This document shows, piece by piece, positions 8,938-18,356 of a stretch of 64,000 bases of DNA. Numbering within the stretch: the stretch's first letter is position 1; each line of letters begins with the position of its first letter. The stretch comes from Fictibacillus macauensis ZFHKF-1 (GTDB lineage Bacteria; Bacillota; Bacilli; Bacillales; Fictibacillaceae), in NCBI RefSeq assembly GCF_000269865.1, contig NZ_AKKV01000027.1, forward strand, positions 1-64,000. The letters are read 5' to 3'. The translations under genes and the position numbers were made by a program. Under the pieces are notes generated by a model, which saw only the letters and a program-made list of their open reading frames with translations, searched no databases and was not told the DNA's origin.

Positions 8938-9870
8938 ATGTTTGACCACATTACTGTTTTAAAAGAAGAAGCCGTTCATGCATTAAATGTAAAACCTGAT
9001 GGCATTTACGTTGATTGTACATTAGGAGGAGCAGGACACAGCAAGTTAATTGCATCTCAATTAACGACGGGACATCTATTTGCCTTTGATCAAGATGATC
9101 ACGCCATTGCACATGCTCGTTTACAATTGCAGGAATACGAGGGGCTCTATACGATTATTAAAAGTAATTTCCGTTATTTGAAGGAAGAGTTACAAGCTCG
9201 AGGAATTCAGGAAATTGATGGCGTTTTATTTGATTTAGGTGTTTCTTCCCCTCAATTAGATGAAGCCGATCGCGGATTTAGTTATCAGCATGATGCACCG
9301 TTAGATATGAGAATGAATCAAGACGCACCGTTAACGGCTCGAGACATTGTAAACGACTGGCCTTATGAAAAACTAGTAAAGATTATTTTTCAATACGGAG
9401 AAGAAAAATTCGCAAAGCAAATTACAAGAAAAATAGAAGCTGCCCGTCAAAAGCGACCGATTGAAACGACTGGGGAACTTGTAGAATTGATTAAAGATGC
9501 GATTCCAGCCCCTGCACGGCGCGCAGGAGGACACCCCGCAAAACGAACATTTCAAGCTATTCGCATTGCTGTCAATGATGAATTAAATGCTTTTGAAGAA
9601 GCGCTTGAAGATGGTATTTCTCTTTTGAAAAAGGGAGGAAGAATTAGCGTAATTACCTTCCATTCGCTTGAGGATCGTGCTTGTAAAACGATCATTAAGA
9701 AGCATAGTAGCACGCCAGATTTACCGCCAGGACTGCCAGTCATTCCAGAAGAATATCAACCATTGCTTAAAAATGTTACAAGAAAGCCGATTTTACCCGA
9801 TGAAGAAGAGATCGCAGCTAATCGAAGGTCACGGTCAGCGAAACTGCGCGTAGCAGAAAAACAAAAGTAA
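8938..9870 (+). CDS. rsmH: 16S rRNA (cytosine-1402-N4)-methyltransferase RsmH
   Basis: A 310-residue SAM-dependent methyltransferase (MraW). The SAM-binding segment [10 protein letters not shown] is at about 26-35, with [11 protein letters not shown] and [15 protein letters not shown] in the catalytic region and a C-terminal basic tail ([10 protein letters not shown]). It methylates C1402 at the ribosomal P site. The ATG follows AAAGGA by about 9 bases. It lies 39 bp after mraZ and 14 bp before ftsL in the same transcription unit. Confidence 0.96.
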   Translation: MFDHITVLKEEAVHALNVKPDGIYVDCTLGGAGHSKLIASQLTTGHLFAFDQDDHAIAHARLQLQEYEGLYTIIKSNFRYLKEELQARGIQEIDGVLFDLGVSSPQLDEADRGFSYQHDAPLDMRMNQDAPLTARDIVNDWPYEKLVKIIFQYGEEKFAKQITRKIEAARQKRPIETTGELVELIKDAIPAPARRAGGHPAKRTFQAIRIAVNDELNAFEEALEDGISLLKKGGRISVITFHSLEDRACKTIIKKHSSTPDLPPGLPVIPEEYQPLLKNVTRKPILPDEEEIAANRRSRSAKLRVAEKQK

Positions 9871-9884
9871 AGGAGCGTTTCGGG

Positions 9885-10244
9885 GTGAGTAATTTAGCAT
9901 ATCAACCACAAAGAAAACCATCGCAAGAACCTCAAAAAACATATGTTAAGCAACCTCAAAAAGTTACGGGTACAAGAGGATCAAGGATTACAAAAGGGGA
10001 AAAAGTCATTTGGATTGCCGCAGCCCTTCTTCTTATGGCAGGGGCGACGATGTTCATTTCCAAATATGCAACCATTTATAAAATTAATGCAAGCATTAAA
10101 GCGGAACAATCGAATGTTAATGAAATTGAACGTCGTACAAAAGACTTAGAAAGCCAGAAAAAGGAATTGAGCAACCCTTCACGTATTATCGAAATGGCCA
10201 AAAAAGAAGGAATGAGCTTTGATAAGAAACGTGTGAAGCATTAA
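9885..10244 (+). CDS. ftsL: Cell division protein FtsL
   Basis: A 119-residue single-pass membrane protein: a basic cytoplasmic N terminus of about 45 residues, one hydrophobic segment (VIWIAAALLLMAGATMFI, about 43-60) and an extracytoplasmic leucine-zipper-like coiled coil. It should partner DivIC and DivIB in the divisome. The start is GTG 9885 with AAGGAG about 9 bases upstream. Position between rsmH and pbpB is diagnostic, as FtsL sequence is poorly conserved. Confidence 0.92.
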   Translation: MSNLAYQPQRKPSQEPQKTYVKQPQKVTGTRGSRITKGEKVIWIAAALLLMAGATMFISKYATIYKINASIKAEQSNVNEIERRTKDLESQKKELSNPSRIIEMAKKEGMSFDKKRVKH

Positions 10245-10271
10245 GGATATACTGTAATCTAGGAGACGGTT

Positions 10272-12443
10272 ATGGACAAAAAATTTAAATTCAATTGGGG
10301 AGCAGGAACAATTTTATTAGGGTTCGTCCTGCTCTTTTTCATATTGGCAGGGCGTTTTTTTTATATTGCCTATGGAAAACAAGTGCAAGACGTCGATTTA
10401 AAGGCGTATGCAGAACATAAATGGACACGGCATAAAGTGTTAGAAGCAACGAGAGGGACCATTTTTGATCGAAACGGTAATCCAATTGCAGAAGATATTC
10501 CATCGTATACGGTAATTGCCGTCTTAGATCCAAAAGATCCGGCACATATTAAAGATCCTGCTCGTGCAGCCAGTCAGCTAGCGGGGGTGTTAGCTGCGGA
10601 CGAAAGTGAAATTGAAAAATCACTTAGTAAAAAAGGGCGCTATCAAGTGCAATTGCCGGGTGGGCGTAAAATTTCAAATAAAGATAAAGAAAAAATCGAA
10701 AAAATGGATATTCAAGGAATTGATTTTATTCCAGAAACGAAACGCTACTATCCAAATGATAATTTTGCTTCACATGTCATTGGCTATACGAATGAAGATA
10801 ATAAAAACAACATTTCAGGTGTGCTTGGTTTAGAAAAAACATTGGATAAATATTTAAAAGAATCGAATGGAAGTTTAACGTTTAAAAGTGATACGAAGGG
10901 TATAGAACTTCCGAATCCACAAGAGCAAATGAAAAAACCTAAAGATGGGGCAAACGTTTATTTAACGCTTGATGAAAAGATACAAACGCTATTAGAGCAA
11001 GCGATGACAAAAGCCGATGATAAATACCATCCACAGGCAATGATCGGGATTGTTGCCGATCCGAAAACAGGAAAAATTCTAGCGATGAGTGATCGTCCGT
11101 CCTTCAATCCAAACAAGCGAGAAATTAAAGATTTTACGAATACGGCTATTTCATATCCCTATGAGCCAGGTTCAACGATGAAGATTTTCACGTTAGCGGC
11201 TGCTATTCAAGAGAAAGTATACAATGGAAATGAAACGTATAAGTCGGGGCAATATAAAATCCCACACAATCGCCCCATCTCTGATCACAATAAAGTAGGT
11301 TGGGGAACGATTACCTTTGATGAAGGGGTCGAGAATTCTTCCAATGTGCTATTTTCTAAGCTTGCTCGAGAAAAGCTAGGATATGATCGATTTTATAGTT
11401 ATTTAAAGAAATTCGGCTTAGATCGCCCAACAGGCATTGATTTACCAAATGAAAAGGCCGGTAAAATTCTTTATAACTATGAAATTGAAAAGTTAACAAC
11501 CGCATTTGGTCAAGGAACAACCGTAACACCTATTCAACAAATTCAAGGCGCTACGGCTATTGCAAATGGTGGGAAGATGATGCGTCCATTTGTGATTAAT
11601 AAAGTTGTAGATCCTTCCACGAAAAAAACATTGTTAAGTCATCAACCTGAAGTAGCTGGTACACCAATTTCTGAAGAAACAGCGAAACAAGAGCGAAATA
11701 TTTTAGAAAAAGTTGTAACGAAAGGGACAGGGAAACCTTTCCAAATAAAAGGATATTCAGTAGCCGGTAAAACGGGAACCGCACAAATTGTTGATAAAGA
11801 GACAGGGCGATATGCAAGCGGTTCAGGACAAAATGTATTTTCATTTATGGGTATGGCGCCAAAAGATGATCCGAAGTTATTAATGTACGTGGGCGTCATT
11901 CGTCCTCAACTGGAGGCTGGTCAGCTTGGTTCGGCACCTGTGTCCGATATTTTCACCTCCGTGATGAAAAATGGGCTTCAATATATGGAAGTGGAACCTG
12001 ATGGTACTGACAAAGAACAAAAAGAAAAAGACAGCTCAGTGATGCTGTCATCCTTCATTGGAAGTAATCATGAAGCTGTTTCAAAAGCGTTAGAAAAAGC
12101 AAAAATGCGTCCAGTCGTACTTGGAAGTGGCGCGACAATTGAGGCGCAATTACCAGAAGCAAAATCAAATGTACTGCCTGGTGAACGAGTACTGTTAAAA
12201 ACAAGTGGCAATGTACAAATGCCTGATGTGACGGGATGGTCAAAGGCGGATGTACTAAAGCTTGCTAAAATGCTGAACCTGAAAATTTCGGTAAAAGGTA
12301 CCGGCTTTGCCAACAGTCAGAGTCTACAAAAGGGCATGCGATTAAAAGCAAACGATGATTTAGCCGTTACGTTTGCGGAGCCGTCAATGGATGATGTTGA
12401 CTTAAGTCAGAATAAAAAACCAAAAAAAGAAGATAGGCCGTAG
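10272..12443 (+). CDS. pbpB: Penicillin-binding protein 2B (division transpeptidase)
   Basis: A 723-residue class B PBP that crosslinks septal peptidoglycan. There is one N-terminal membrane anchor (about 12-33), a dimerisation domain with RGTIFDRNG, and a transpeptidase domain with the active-site STMK (301-304), SSN (356-358) and KTG (500-502). The C terminus, about 590-700, holds two PASTA-like repeats (SSFIGSNHEAVSKAL and PDVTGWSKADVLKL). The start ATG 10272 follows TAGGAG. It lies upstream of its sporulation paralogue spoVD, as in other Bacillus. Confidence 0.95.
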   Translation: MDKKFKFNWGAGTILLGFVLLFFILAGRFFYIAYGKQVQDVDLKAYAEHKWTRHKVLEATRGTIFDRNGNPIAEDIPSYTVIAVLDPKDPAHIKDPARAASQLAGVLAADESEIEKSLSKKGRYQVQLPGGRKISNKDKEKIEKMDIQGIDFIPETKRYYPNDNFASHVIGYTNEDNKNNISGVLGLEKTLDKYLKESNGSLTFKSDTKGIELPNPQEQMKKPKDGANVYLTLDEKIQTLLEQAMTKADDKYHPQAMIGIVADPKTGKILAMSDRPSFNPNKREIKDFTNTAISYPYEPGSTMKIFTLAAAIQEKVYNGNETYKSGQYKIPHNRPISDHNKVGWGTITFDEGVENSSNVLFSKLAREKLGYDRFYSYLKKFGLDRPTGIDLPNEKAGKILYNYEIEKLTTAFGQGTTVTPIQQIQGATAIANGGKMMRPFVINKVVDPSTKKTLLSHQPEVAGTPISEETAKQERNILEKVVTKGTGKPFQIKGYSVAGKTGTAQIVDKETGRYASGSGQNVFSFMGMAPKDDPKLLMYVGVIRPQLEAGQLGSAPVSDIFTSVMKNGLQYMEVEPDGTDKEQKEKDSSVMLSSFIGSNHEAVSKALEKAKMRPVVLGSGATIEAQLPEAKSNVLPGERVLLKTSGNVQMPDVTGWSKADVLKLAKMLNLKISVKGTGFANSQSLQKGMRLKANDDLAVTFAEPSMDDVDLSQNKKPKKEDRP

Positions 12444-12460
12444 ACGAGTGTAGCTCGTTC

Positions 12461-12552
12461 TAACCGCCTGCGTACAAGCATATAGTGAAACGAGCCATGC
12501 CGGAGGAGGAATCGATGTGCGCGTTTCAAATGTAACCGTACGCAGGCGGTTA
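12461..12552 (+). promoter_or_regulatory. 15-bp perfect inverted repeat bracketing the spoVD start
   Basis: Arms at 12461-12475 and 12538-12552 are perfectly complementary and 62 bases apart. The loop holds the spoVD ribosome site (12502-12510) and GTG start (12517); the right arm lies in codons 8-12. A second potential stem (12453-12459 with 12489-12495) would overlap it as a pseudoknot, and a small hairpin (12444-12448 with 12454-12458) competes with that. The structure is seen; a role in spoVD control is only inferred. Confidence 0.55.
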
Positions 12553-14445
12553 ATTTTTGTCTTGATTGCTGGAGTCTGTATCTTTTTTATCATTGCTGCA
12601 AGATTAGGATATGTTCAATTTGTAATCGGTGGGTGGTTAACGGGGAAAGCATTAGATTCTTGGAGTCGAAATATCCCTTTTGAACCTCAGCGCGGAGAAA
12701 TTTTAGATCGCAATGGTGTACCACTTGCAACGAATATTAGTGCTCCGACTGTTTTTGTTATTCCAAAACAAATTAAAGATCCTGTCCAAACATCCAAGCA
12801 ACTCGCTTCTATTCTGGATGTGAAAGAACAGGATGTCTATAAAAAAATCACCAAAAAATCGATGATTATTCGCATGGATCAAGGTGGCCGTAAAATTAGC
12901 AATGAAAAAGCCAATCAAGTACGGGCCTTAAATTTAGCGGGTGTATTTATAGCAGAAGATAGTAAACGACACTATCCGTATGGTAGCTATTTATCCCATG
13001 TTCTTGGCTTTGCAGGAATTGATAACCAAGGTTTAACAGGCTTAGAGCAATATTATGATAAACAGCTTAGCGGGAAAAAAGGCCATGTTTCCTTTTTTTC
13101 GGACGCACGTGGAAAACGGATGCCTTCTCTGTCAGATGATTATGAGCGACCAAGCAATGGGAATAATCTAAAGCTTACGATCGACTCAAAAGTACAAACG
13201 ATTATCGAGCGAGAACTTGATATTGCACAAGCAAAATATAATCCTGATGGAGCAGTTGCTATTGCAATGAATCCTAGTACAGGAGAAATACTCGGTATGT
13301 CGAGTCGCCCTGATTTTAATCCAGAAGACTACCGACGTGTTTCCCCGGAAGTATATAATCGTAACTTGCCAGTATGGGCGAACTATGAACCAGGTTCTAC
13401 GTTTAAAATTATTACACTAGCCTCAGCAATCGAGGAAAAGAAAGTAGATCTGGAAAGAGATCATTTCAACGATCCGGGGTCTATTGAAGTAGGCGGCCGA
13501 AAACTACGCTGTTGGCGCCGTTCAGGTCATGGAAGTCAGTCTTTTTTAGAAGGGGTACAAAATTCATGTAACCCAGGCTTCGTTATTTTAGGGCAACGAT
13601 TAGGAAAAGAAAAGCTGTTTTCTTATATAAGGAACTTTGGATTTGGTCAGAAGACAGGCATCGATCTTCAAGGGGAGGCAACGGGCATTTTATTTAATGA
13701 AAATAAAGTGGGGCCACTTGAATTGGCAACAACCGCCTTTGGTCAAGGGGTGTCCGTTACGCCAATTCAACAAGTTGCTGCTGTATCGGCGGCTGTAAAT
13801 GGTGGTTACTTGTACGAACCTTATATTGCAAAAGAAATTGATGATCCTGTCACGGGTAAACCAATTTCAATTCAATCACCCAAACTTAAGCGCAAAGTGA
13901 TTTCAGAAGAAACATCGAAACAAGTTCGCCATGCACTAGAAATGGTTGTTGCTCAAGGAACCGGTCGCAATGCCTATGTGGACGGATATCGAGTAGGCGG
14001 CAAAACAGGAACGGCTCAGAAAGCAAAGGATGGCAAATACCTACAAAACAATCATATTGTTTCATTTATCGGAATTGCGCCAGCGGATGATCCACAGCTT
14101 GTCGTGTATGTTGCCATCGATAATCCGAAAAATACGGTTCAATTTGGTGGTACGGTCGCAGCTCCAATCGTCGGAAAAATGATGGATGATAGCTTGCGAG
14201 CAATGGGGATTGAAAAACGGAAAAATCAAATAGAGAAAAAGAAACAATGGCCAGATGTAGACATGATTGAAGTGCCTAATTTGGTCGGTGTTCCTGTTGA
14301 TAAGCTTCAAGATATGATGTATGAATTAAACGTGAAAACGTCAGGAAAAGGGGAATACATTGTAAAGCAAGCGCCTGCTCCTGGTGTGAAATTAAAGCCT
14401 GGTTCAGTAATTCGCCTATTTTTGGGTGACAAACCGGGTGGGTAG
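12517..14445 (+). CDS. spoVD: Sporulation-specific penicillin-binding protein SpoVD
   Basis: A 642-residue class B PBP needed for spore cortex synthesis, acting with SpoVE. It has one N-terminal membrane segment (about 12-30), RGEILDRNG in the dimerisation domain, and a transpeptidase domain with STFK (294-297), SCN (in QNSCNPGF) and KTG (in GGKTGTAQ). One C-terminal PASTA domain (EVPNLVGVPVDKLQ) is present. The GTG at 12517 gives the family N terminus MRVSNVTVR; GGAGGAGGA is at 12502-12510. SpoVD in B. subtilis is under SigmaE; I could not identify a clear SigmaE promoter in the 73-bp gap after pbpB. Confidence 0.95.
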   Translation: MRVSNVTVRRRLIFVLIAGVCIFFIIAARLGYVQFVIGGWLTGKALDSWSRNIPFEPQRGEILDRNGVPLATNISAPTVFVIPKQIKDPVQTSKQLASILDVKEQDVYKKITKKSMIIRMDQGGRKISNEKANQVRALNLAGVFIAEDSKRHYPYGSYLSHVLGFAGIDNQGLTGLEQYYDKQLSGKKGHVSFFSDARGKRMPSLSDDYERPSNGNNLKLTIDSKVQTIIERELDIAQAKYNPDGAVAIAMNPSTGEILGMSSRPDFNPEDYRRVSPEVYNRNLPVWANYEPGSTFKIITLASAIEEKKVDLERDHFNDPGSIEVGGRKLRCWRRSGHGSQSFLEGVQNSCNPGFVILGQRLGKEKLFSYIRNFGFGQKTGIDLQGEATGILFNENKVGPLELATTAFGQGVSVTPIQQVAAVSAAVNGGYLYEPYIAKEIDDPVTGKPISIQSPKLKRKVISEETSKQVRHALEMVVAQGTGRNAYVDGYRVGGKTGTAQKAKDGKYLQNNHIVSFIGIAPADDPQLVVYVAIDNPKNTVQFGGTVAAPIVGKMMDDSLRAMGIEKRKNQIEKKKQWPDVDMIEVPNLVGVPVDKLQDMMYELNVKTSGKGEYIVKQAPAPGVKLKPGSVIRLFLGDKPGG

Positions 14446-14470
14446 GATTAAAATAGATAGGAATGCTATT

Positions 14471-14499
14471 AGCCAGGCGCATCGCCTTGGCTTCTTTTT
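14471..14499 (+). terminator. Terminator after spoVD
   Basis: A stem of about 9 bp with a single bulged T (14471-14479 with 14482-14491) and a T-rich tail. It would separate spoVD from murE. Confidence 0.65.
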
Positions 14500-14535
14500 C
14501 TGATGAGAACACATATTTGGAAAGGTCTTGATACT

Positions 14536-16005
14536 GTGAGATTAAAGGAATTACTCAATCATCTACTACACTATACAATGAATCAAGAAGCGGACATTGA
14601 CATTACTTCTATAGAAATGGATTCAAGAGCAGCTACCCCGGGTAGTTTATTCATTTGTATTGAAGGTTTTACGGTAGATGGCCATCATTATGCGGCACAA
14701 GCTGTTGAAAATGGCGCTTCAGCCATTTTGGCACAAAAGCCACTTCCGCACATTGTAAATGTGCCTGTAATTCAAGTGCGTGATACGAAAAGAGCAATGG
14801 CTGTTTTAGCTAATGCCTTTTATGGCTATCCAACAGAGAAGCTGCACTTAATTGGTGTAACTGGTACAAATGGAAAAACAACAACGTCTCACTTAATACA
14901 ACAAGTATTTGCAGACGCAGAGAAGAAGGTAGGTATGATTGGCACGATCGGTGTCATGATCAATGGTGTTCATCATAAAGTGAACAATACGACGCCTGAA
15001 TCGTTATTTCTTCAAAAAGCATTTCATGAGATGACAGAAGAGGGTGTTGAAGCGGCTGTGATGGAAGTTTCTTCTCATGCACTTGATATGGGAAGAGTGC
15101 GTGGTTGTGATTATGATGTTGCCGTTTTTACAAATTTAACGCAAGATCATTTGGATTATCACGGAGATATGATGACGTATATGCGCGCAAAAGGATTGCT
15201 TTTTTCTCAGCTAGGCAATACATATGGAAGCGCCAAGCCAAAAGTAGCTGTGCTGAATGGAGATGATTCGGCATCGGAGCACTTTGCTAAAATGACAGCT
15301 GCGCAAATTATAACGTATGGTATTGATACCGATTGTGACGTTACGGCTAAAAATATTAAAATTACTGGTCGTGGCACGACATTTACGCTCGTTACACCGT
15401 TTGAAGAACGCGAGGTTTCATTGAAGCTTGTTGGTAAATTTTCTGTTTATAACGTTCTGGCTGCCATTTCGGCTTCGTTAGTATCTGGAATTGGCATCGA
15501 TTCGGTTATAGAGACGATGGAAAGTGTAAAAGGTGTGGACGGTCGTTTTGAAACGGTTGATGCCGGTCAAGAATTTACGGTTATTGTCGATTACGCACAT
15601 ACACCGGATAGTTTAGAAAATGCACTGTTAACTGTTAAAGAGTTTGCAGAAGGAAATATTATTTGTATTGCAGGTTGTGGAGGCGATCGCGATCGCACAA
15701 AACGTCCACTAATGGCACAAATTGCTTCTGAGCATTCAGATGTAGCTATTTTCACTTCGGATAATCCGCGAACGGAAGATCCACAGGCAATTTTGGATGA
15801 AATGAAGGCAGGCACTGCAAACGATAATGTTGTGGTCATTCCTGATCGTCGAGAAGCGATAGAATATGCTGTTTCACAAGCTACGCCACTTGATATTATT
15901 TTAATTGCAGGCAAAGGTCATGAAACCTATCAAATCATTGGAAAAGATGTTTTTGATTTCGACGATCGTGTCGAAGCTGCCAAAGCGATTGGAGCGAAAA
16001 AGTAA
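14536..16005 (+). CDS. murE: UDP-MurNAc-tripeptide synthetase MurE (mDAP-adding)
   Basis: A 489-residue Mur ligase that adds the third peptide residue to UDP-MurNAc-L-Ala-D-Glu. The ATP loop GTNGKTT is at 110-116, and TSDNPRTEDP in the C-terminal domain carries the DNPR motif diagnostic of meso-diaminopimelate, so the wall is mDAP-type. The start chosen is GTG 14536 (VRLKELL, the family N terminus) with GGAAAGG about 10 bases upstream; the longer ATG at 14503 lies at the end of the terminator T tract without a ribosome site. It overlaps murF by one base. Confidence 0.94.
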   Translation: MRLKELLNHLLHYTMNQEADIDITSIEMDSRAATPGSLFICIEGFTVDGHHYAAQAVENGASAILAQKPLPHIVNVPVIQVRDTKRAMAVLANAFYGYPTEKLHLIGVTGTNGKTTTSHLIQQVFADAEKKVGMIGTIGVMINGVHHKVNNTTPESLFLQKAFHEMTEEGVEAAVMEVSSHALDMGRVRGCDYDVAVFTNLTQDHLDYHGDMMTYMRAKGLLFSQLGNTYGSAKPKVAVLNGDDSASEHFAKMTAAQIITYGIDTDCDVTAKNIKITGRGTTFTLVTPFEEREVSLKLVGKFSVYNVLAAISASLVSGIGIDSVIETMESVKGVDGRFETVDAGQEFTVIVDYAHTPDSLENALLTVKEFAEGNIICIAGCGGDRDRTKRPLMAQIASEHSDVAIFTSDNPRTEDPQAILDEMKAGTANDNVVVIPDRREAIEYAVSQATPLDIILIAGKGHETYQIIGKDVFDFDDRVEAAKAIGAKK

Positions 16006-17384
16006 TGAGAATGGAATTAAAAGAATGTGCGGCAATTGCCATCAGTACGAGAGGAACGGTAGATCAACACGTTATCCAAGGCATTACAAAAGATTCGCGT
16101 GAATCTTTACCCAATGCTTTGTACGTGCCGATTAAAGGCGACCGTTTTGATGGTCATCGCTTTGTTCTGCAAGCAATGGAGAATGGAGCAATTGCTTCAT
16201 TATGGGCAGAAGGTACACCCATCCCTTCTGATTTGCCAGCAGACTTTCCGCTAATAATTGTACGCGATACAATCGAGGCATTGCAGCAGCTCGCAAAACT
16301 ATATTTAAATAAAGTAAAGCCAGTTGTCATTGGCGTGACGGGTTCAAACGGTAAAACTTCGACGAAAGATATGATTGAAGCCGTTGTAGCCACTACCTTT
16401 AAGACGCATAAAACACAAGGTAATTACAACAATCATATTGGTTTACCGCTTACGATTCTTTCCATGGATGAAGGAACAGAAGTCATTATTTTAGAAATGG
16501 GTATGAATCATTTTGGTGAAATATCGTTGCTTAGTAAGCTAGCGCAACCGGATTTAGCCATCATTACGAACATTGGAGAATCACACATTGAATTTTTAGG
16601 CAGTCGAGAAGGAATTGCCCAAGCTAAGTTAGAAATTAAAGATGGATTAAAAGAAAGCGGGCTTCTCATTTTGGACGGAGACGAACCGTTGCTTCAACAT
16701 GTGAAAGCGACCAATGTCCTCTCATGCGGTTATGGTGAAGAAAACACAATGACCATCGTAGATCAACAAGGGGATGAAAACGGGTTCTCATTCGGAATAG
16801 AAGGAGAAGGAACGACCTATTATTTGCCAATGCTCGGTACGCATAATGTGAAGAATGCTACGTATGCGATTGCGGTAGGTCATTATTTAAACATAGAAGA
16901 TAGCGCGATTAACGAAGGCTTAAAGCATTTAAAAATGACAGGGATGCGTCTTGAAAAATATGAAGGCCTTCATGGTTCTCTTCTCATTAATGATGCCTAC
17001 AATGCGAGTCCAACGAGTATGAAAGCGGCGATCAGTGCCATTAAAGAATTAAAGAACTATGAGCGCAAAGTCGTCGTTCTTGGAGACATGTATGAATTAG
17101 GACCAGATGAAGAAGCTATGCACCGCAGTGTAGCTCAAAGCATTTCTGAGCCGATTACCGATGTAATTGTTATTGGTGAAAAAGGTCGTTGGATTGGAGA
17201 AGAAGTGAAGAAGTTACAAAAGCCGATCAATGTTTCGCTCTTTTCTGTTAAAGAGGACGCAAAAGACGCCATTCTTGCTTCCTTATCAGACCAAACTGTC
17301 GTCTTATTTAAAGCATCACGCGGACTAGCATTAGAAACGATTATTACAGGATTTAAGAAGGATATTCAGGAGGCAGGAAAATGA
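16005..17384 (+). CDS. murF: UDP-MurNAc-tripeptide-D-Ala-D-Ala ligase MurF
   Basis: A 459-residue Mur ligase that completes the UDP-MurNAc pentapeptide. The ATP loop [13 protein letters not shown] is at about 108-120, followed by [10 protein letters not shown] and [14 protein letters not shown], all typical MurF segments. It starts at the ATG that shares its A with the murE stop; a second ATG two codons later is possible. It overlaps mraY by 4 bases, so murE, murF and mraY are probably translationally coupled. Confidence 0.95.
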   Translation: MRMELKECAAIAISTRGTVDQHVIQGITKDSRESLPNALYVPIKGDRFDGHRFVLQAMENGAIASLWAEGTPIPSDLPADFPLIIVRDTIEALQQLAKLYLNKVKPVVIGVTGSNGKTSTKDMIEAVVATTFKTHKTQGNYNNHIGLPLTILSMDEGTEVIILEMGMNHFGEISLLSKLAQPDLAIITNIGESHIEFLGSREGIAQAKLEIKDGLKESGLLILDGDEPLLQHVKATNVLSCGYGEENTMTIVDQQGDENGFSFGIEGEGTTYYLPMLGTHNVKNATYAIAVGHYLNIEDSAINEGLKHLKMTGMRLEKYEGLHGSLLINDAYNASPTSMKAAISAIKELKNYERKVVVLGDMYELGPDEEAMHRSVAQSISEPITDVIVIGEKGRWIGEEVKKLQKPINVSLFSVKEDAKDAILASLSDQTVVLFKASRGLALETIITGFKKDIQEAGK

Positions 17385-18355
17385 TTGAACGGACATTATT
17401 AATCACACTTCTCGCTTCTTTTCTCATTGCCGTACTTAGTTCACCGTTTTTTATCCCCTTTTTAAGAAGATTGAAATTCGGTCAAAGTATTCGAGAAGAG
17501 GGGCCACAATCGCATCAAAAAAAATCAGGAACACCAACAATGGGCGGAATTATTATTATCGTAGCACTAACGCTTTCCACGCTCATTATGTCCTATAAGT
17601 TTTACGGACTAAAAACAGAAACATATTTGTTGTTGCTCGTTACGGTTGGCTTTGGTGTACTTGGCTTTTTAGATGATTTTATTAAAGTAGTGAAAAAAAG
17701 AAATTTAGGGCTTACATCCAAACAAAAGCTTTTAGGGCAATTAATCATAGCAGCTATTTTTTATATTGTACTTGTTCAAACAGGTTTCTCTACCGATCTT
17801 CATGTACCTGGGACGAAGATTTCATTTGATATTGGATGGTTCTACCCGGTGCTCGTCGTGTTTATGCTCATTGGGGGATCAAATGCTGTTAACTTAACAG
17901 ATGGCCTTGATGGCCTTTTATCGGGGACGGCAGCGATTGCTTTTGGAGCATTTGCAGTATTAGCAACGAATGTTCAAGCTTATTCAACAGCCTTATTTGC
18001 AGTAGCTGTCGTTGGTGCTGTCTTAGGCTTCCTCGTCTTTAATGCTCATCCAGCTAAAGTGTTTATGGGTGATACAGGATCGTTAGCTCTAGGAGGCGCC
18101 ATTAGTGCCATTGCTATTATTACAAAGATGGAATTAGTACTCGTCATTATTGGCGGTGTGTTCGTCATTGAAACATTATCAGTCATGTTGCAAGTAGCTT
18201 CTTTTAAAACGAGAGGTAAGCGAATTTTCAAAATGAGTCCCATTCACCATCACTTTGAATTAAGTGGTTGGTCAGAATGGCGTGTTGTTGTTACGTTTTG
18301 GATTGTAGGCTTATTATTTGCAGCATTGGGAATTTATTTAGAGGTGTGGATGTAG
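17381..18355 (+). CDS. mraY: Phospho-MurNAc-pentapeptide-transferase MraY
   Basis: A 324-residue polytopic membrane enzyme with about ten transmembrane segments. It transfers phospho-MurNAc-pentapeptide to undecaprenyl phosphate to give lipid I. Catalytic motifs are present: [16 protein letters not shown] on the first cytoplasmic loop, NLTDGLDGL, and [12 protein letters not shown] followed by [14 protein letters not shown]. The ATG overlaps the murF stop and an AGGAGG site lies about 8 bases upstream. Confidence 0.96.
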   Translation: MIERTLLITLLASFLIAVLSSPFFIPFLRRLKFGQSIREEGPQSHQKKSGTPTMGGIIIIVALTLSTLIMSYKFYGLKTETYLLLLVTVGFGVLGFLDDFIKVVKKRNLGLTSKQKLLGQLIIAAIFYIVLVQTGFSTDLHVPGTKISFDIGWFYPVLVVFMLIGGSNAVNLTDGLDGLLSGTAAIAFGAFAVLATNVQAYSTALFAVAVVGAVLGFLVFNAHPAKVFMGDTGSLALGGAISAIAIITKMELVLVIIGGVFVIETLSVMLQVASFKTRGKRIFKMSPIHHHFELSGWSEWRVVVTFWIVGLLFAALGIYLEVWM

Positions 18356-18356
18356 T

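Noticed and set aside
15591-15914. Open frame on the - strand inside murE
   Set aside because: It is a shadow of a conserved gene with no independent signals.
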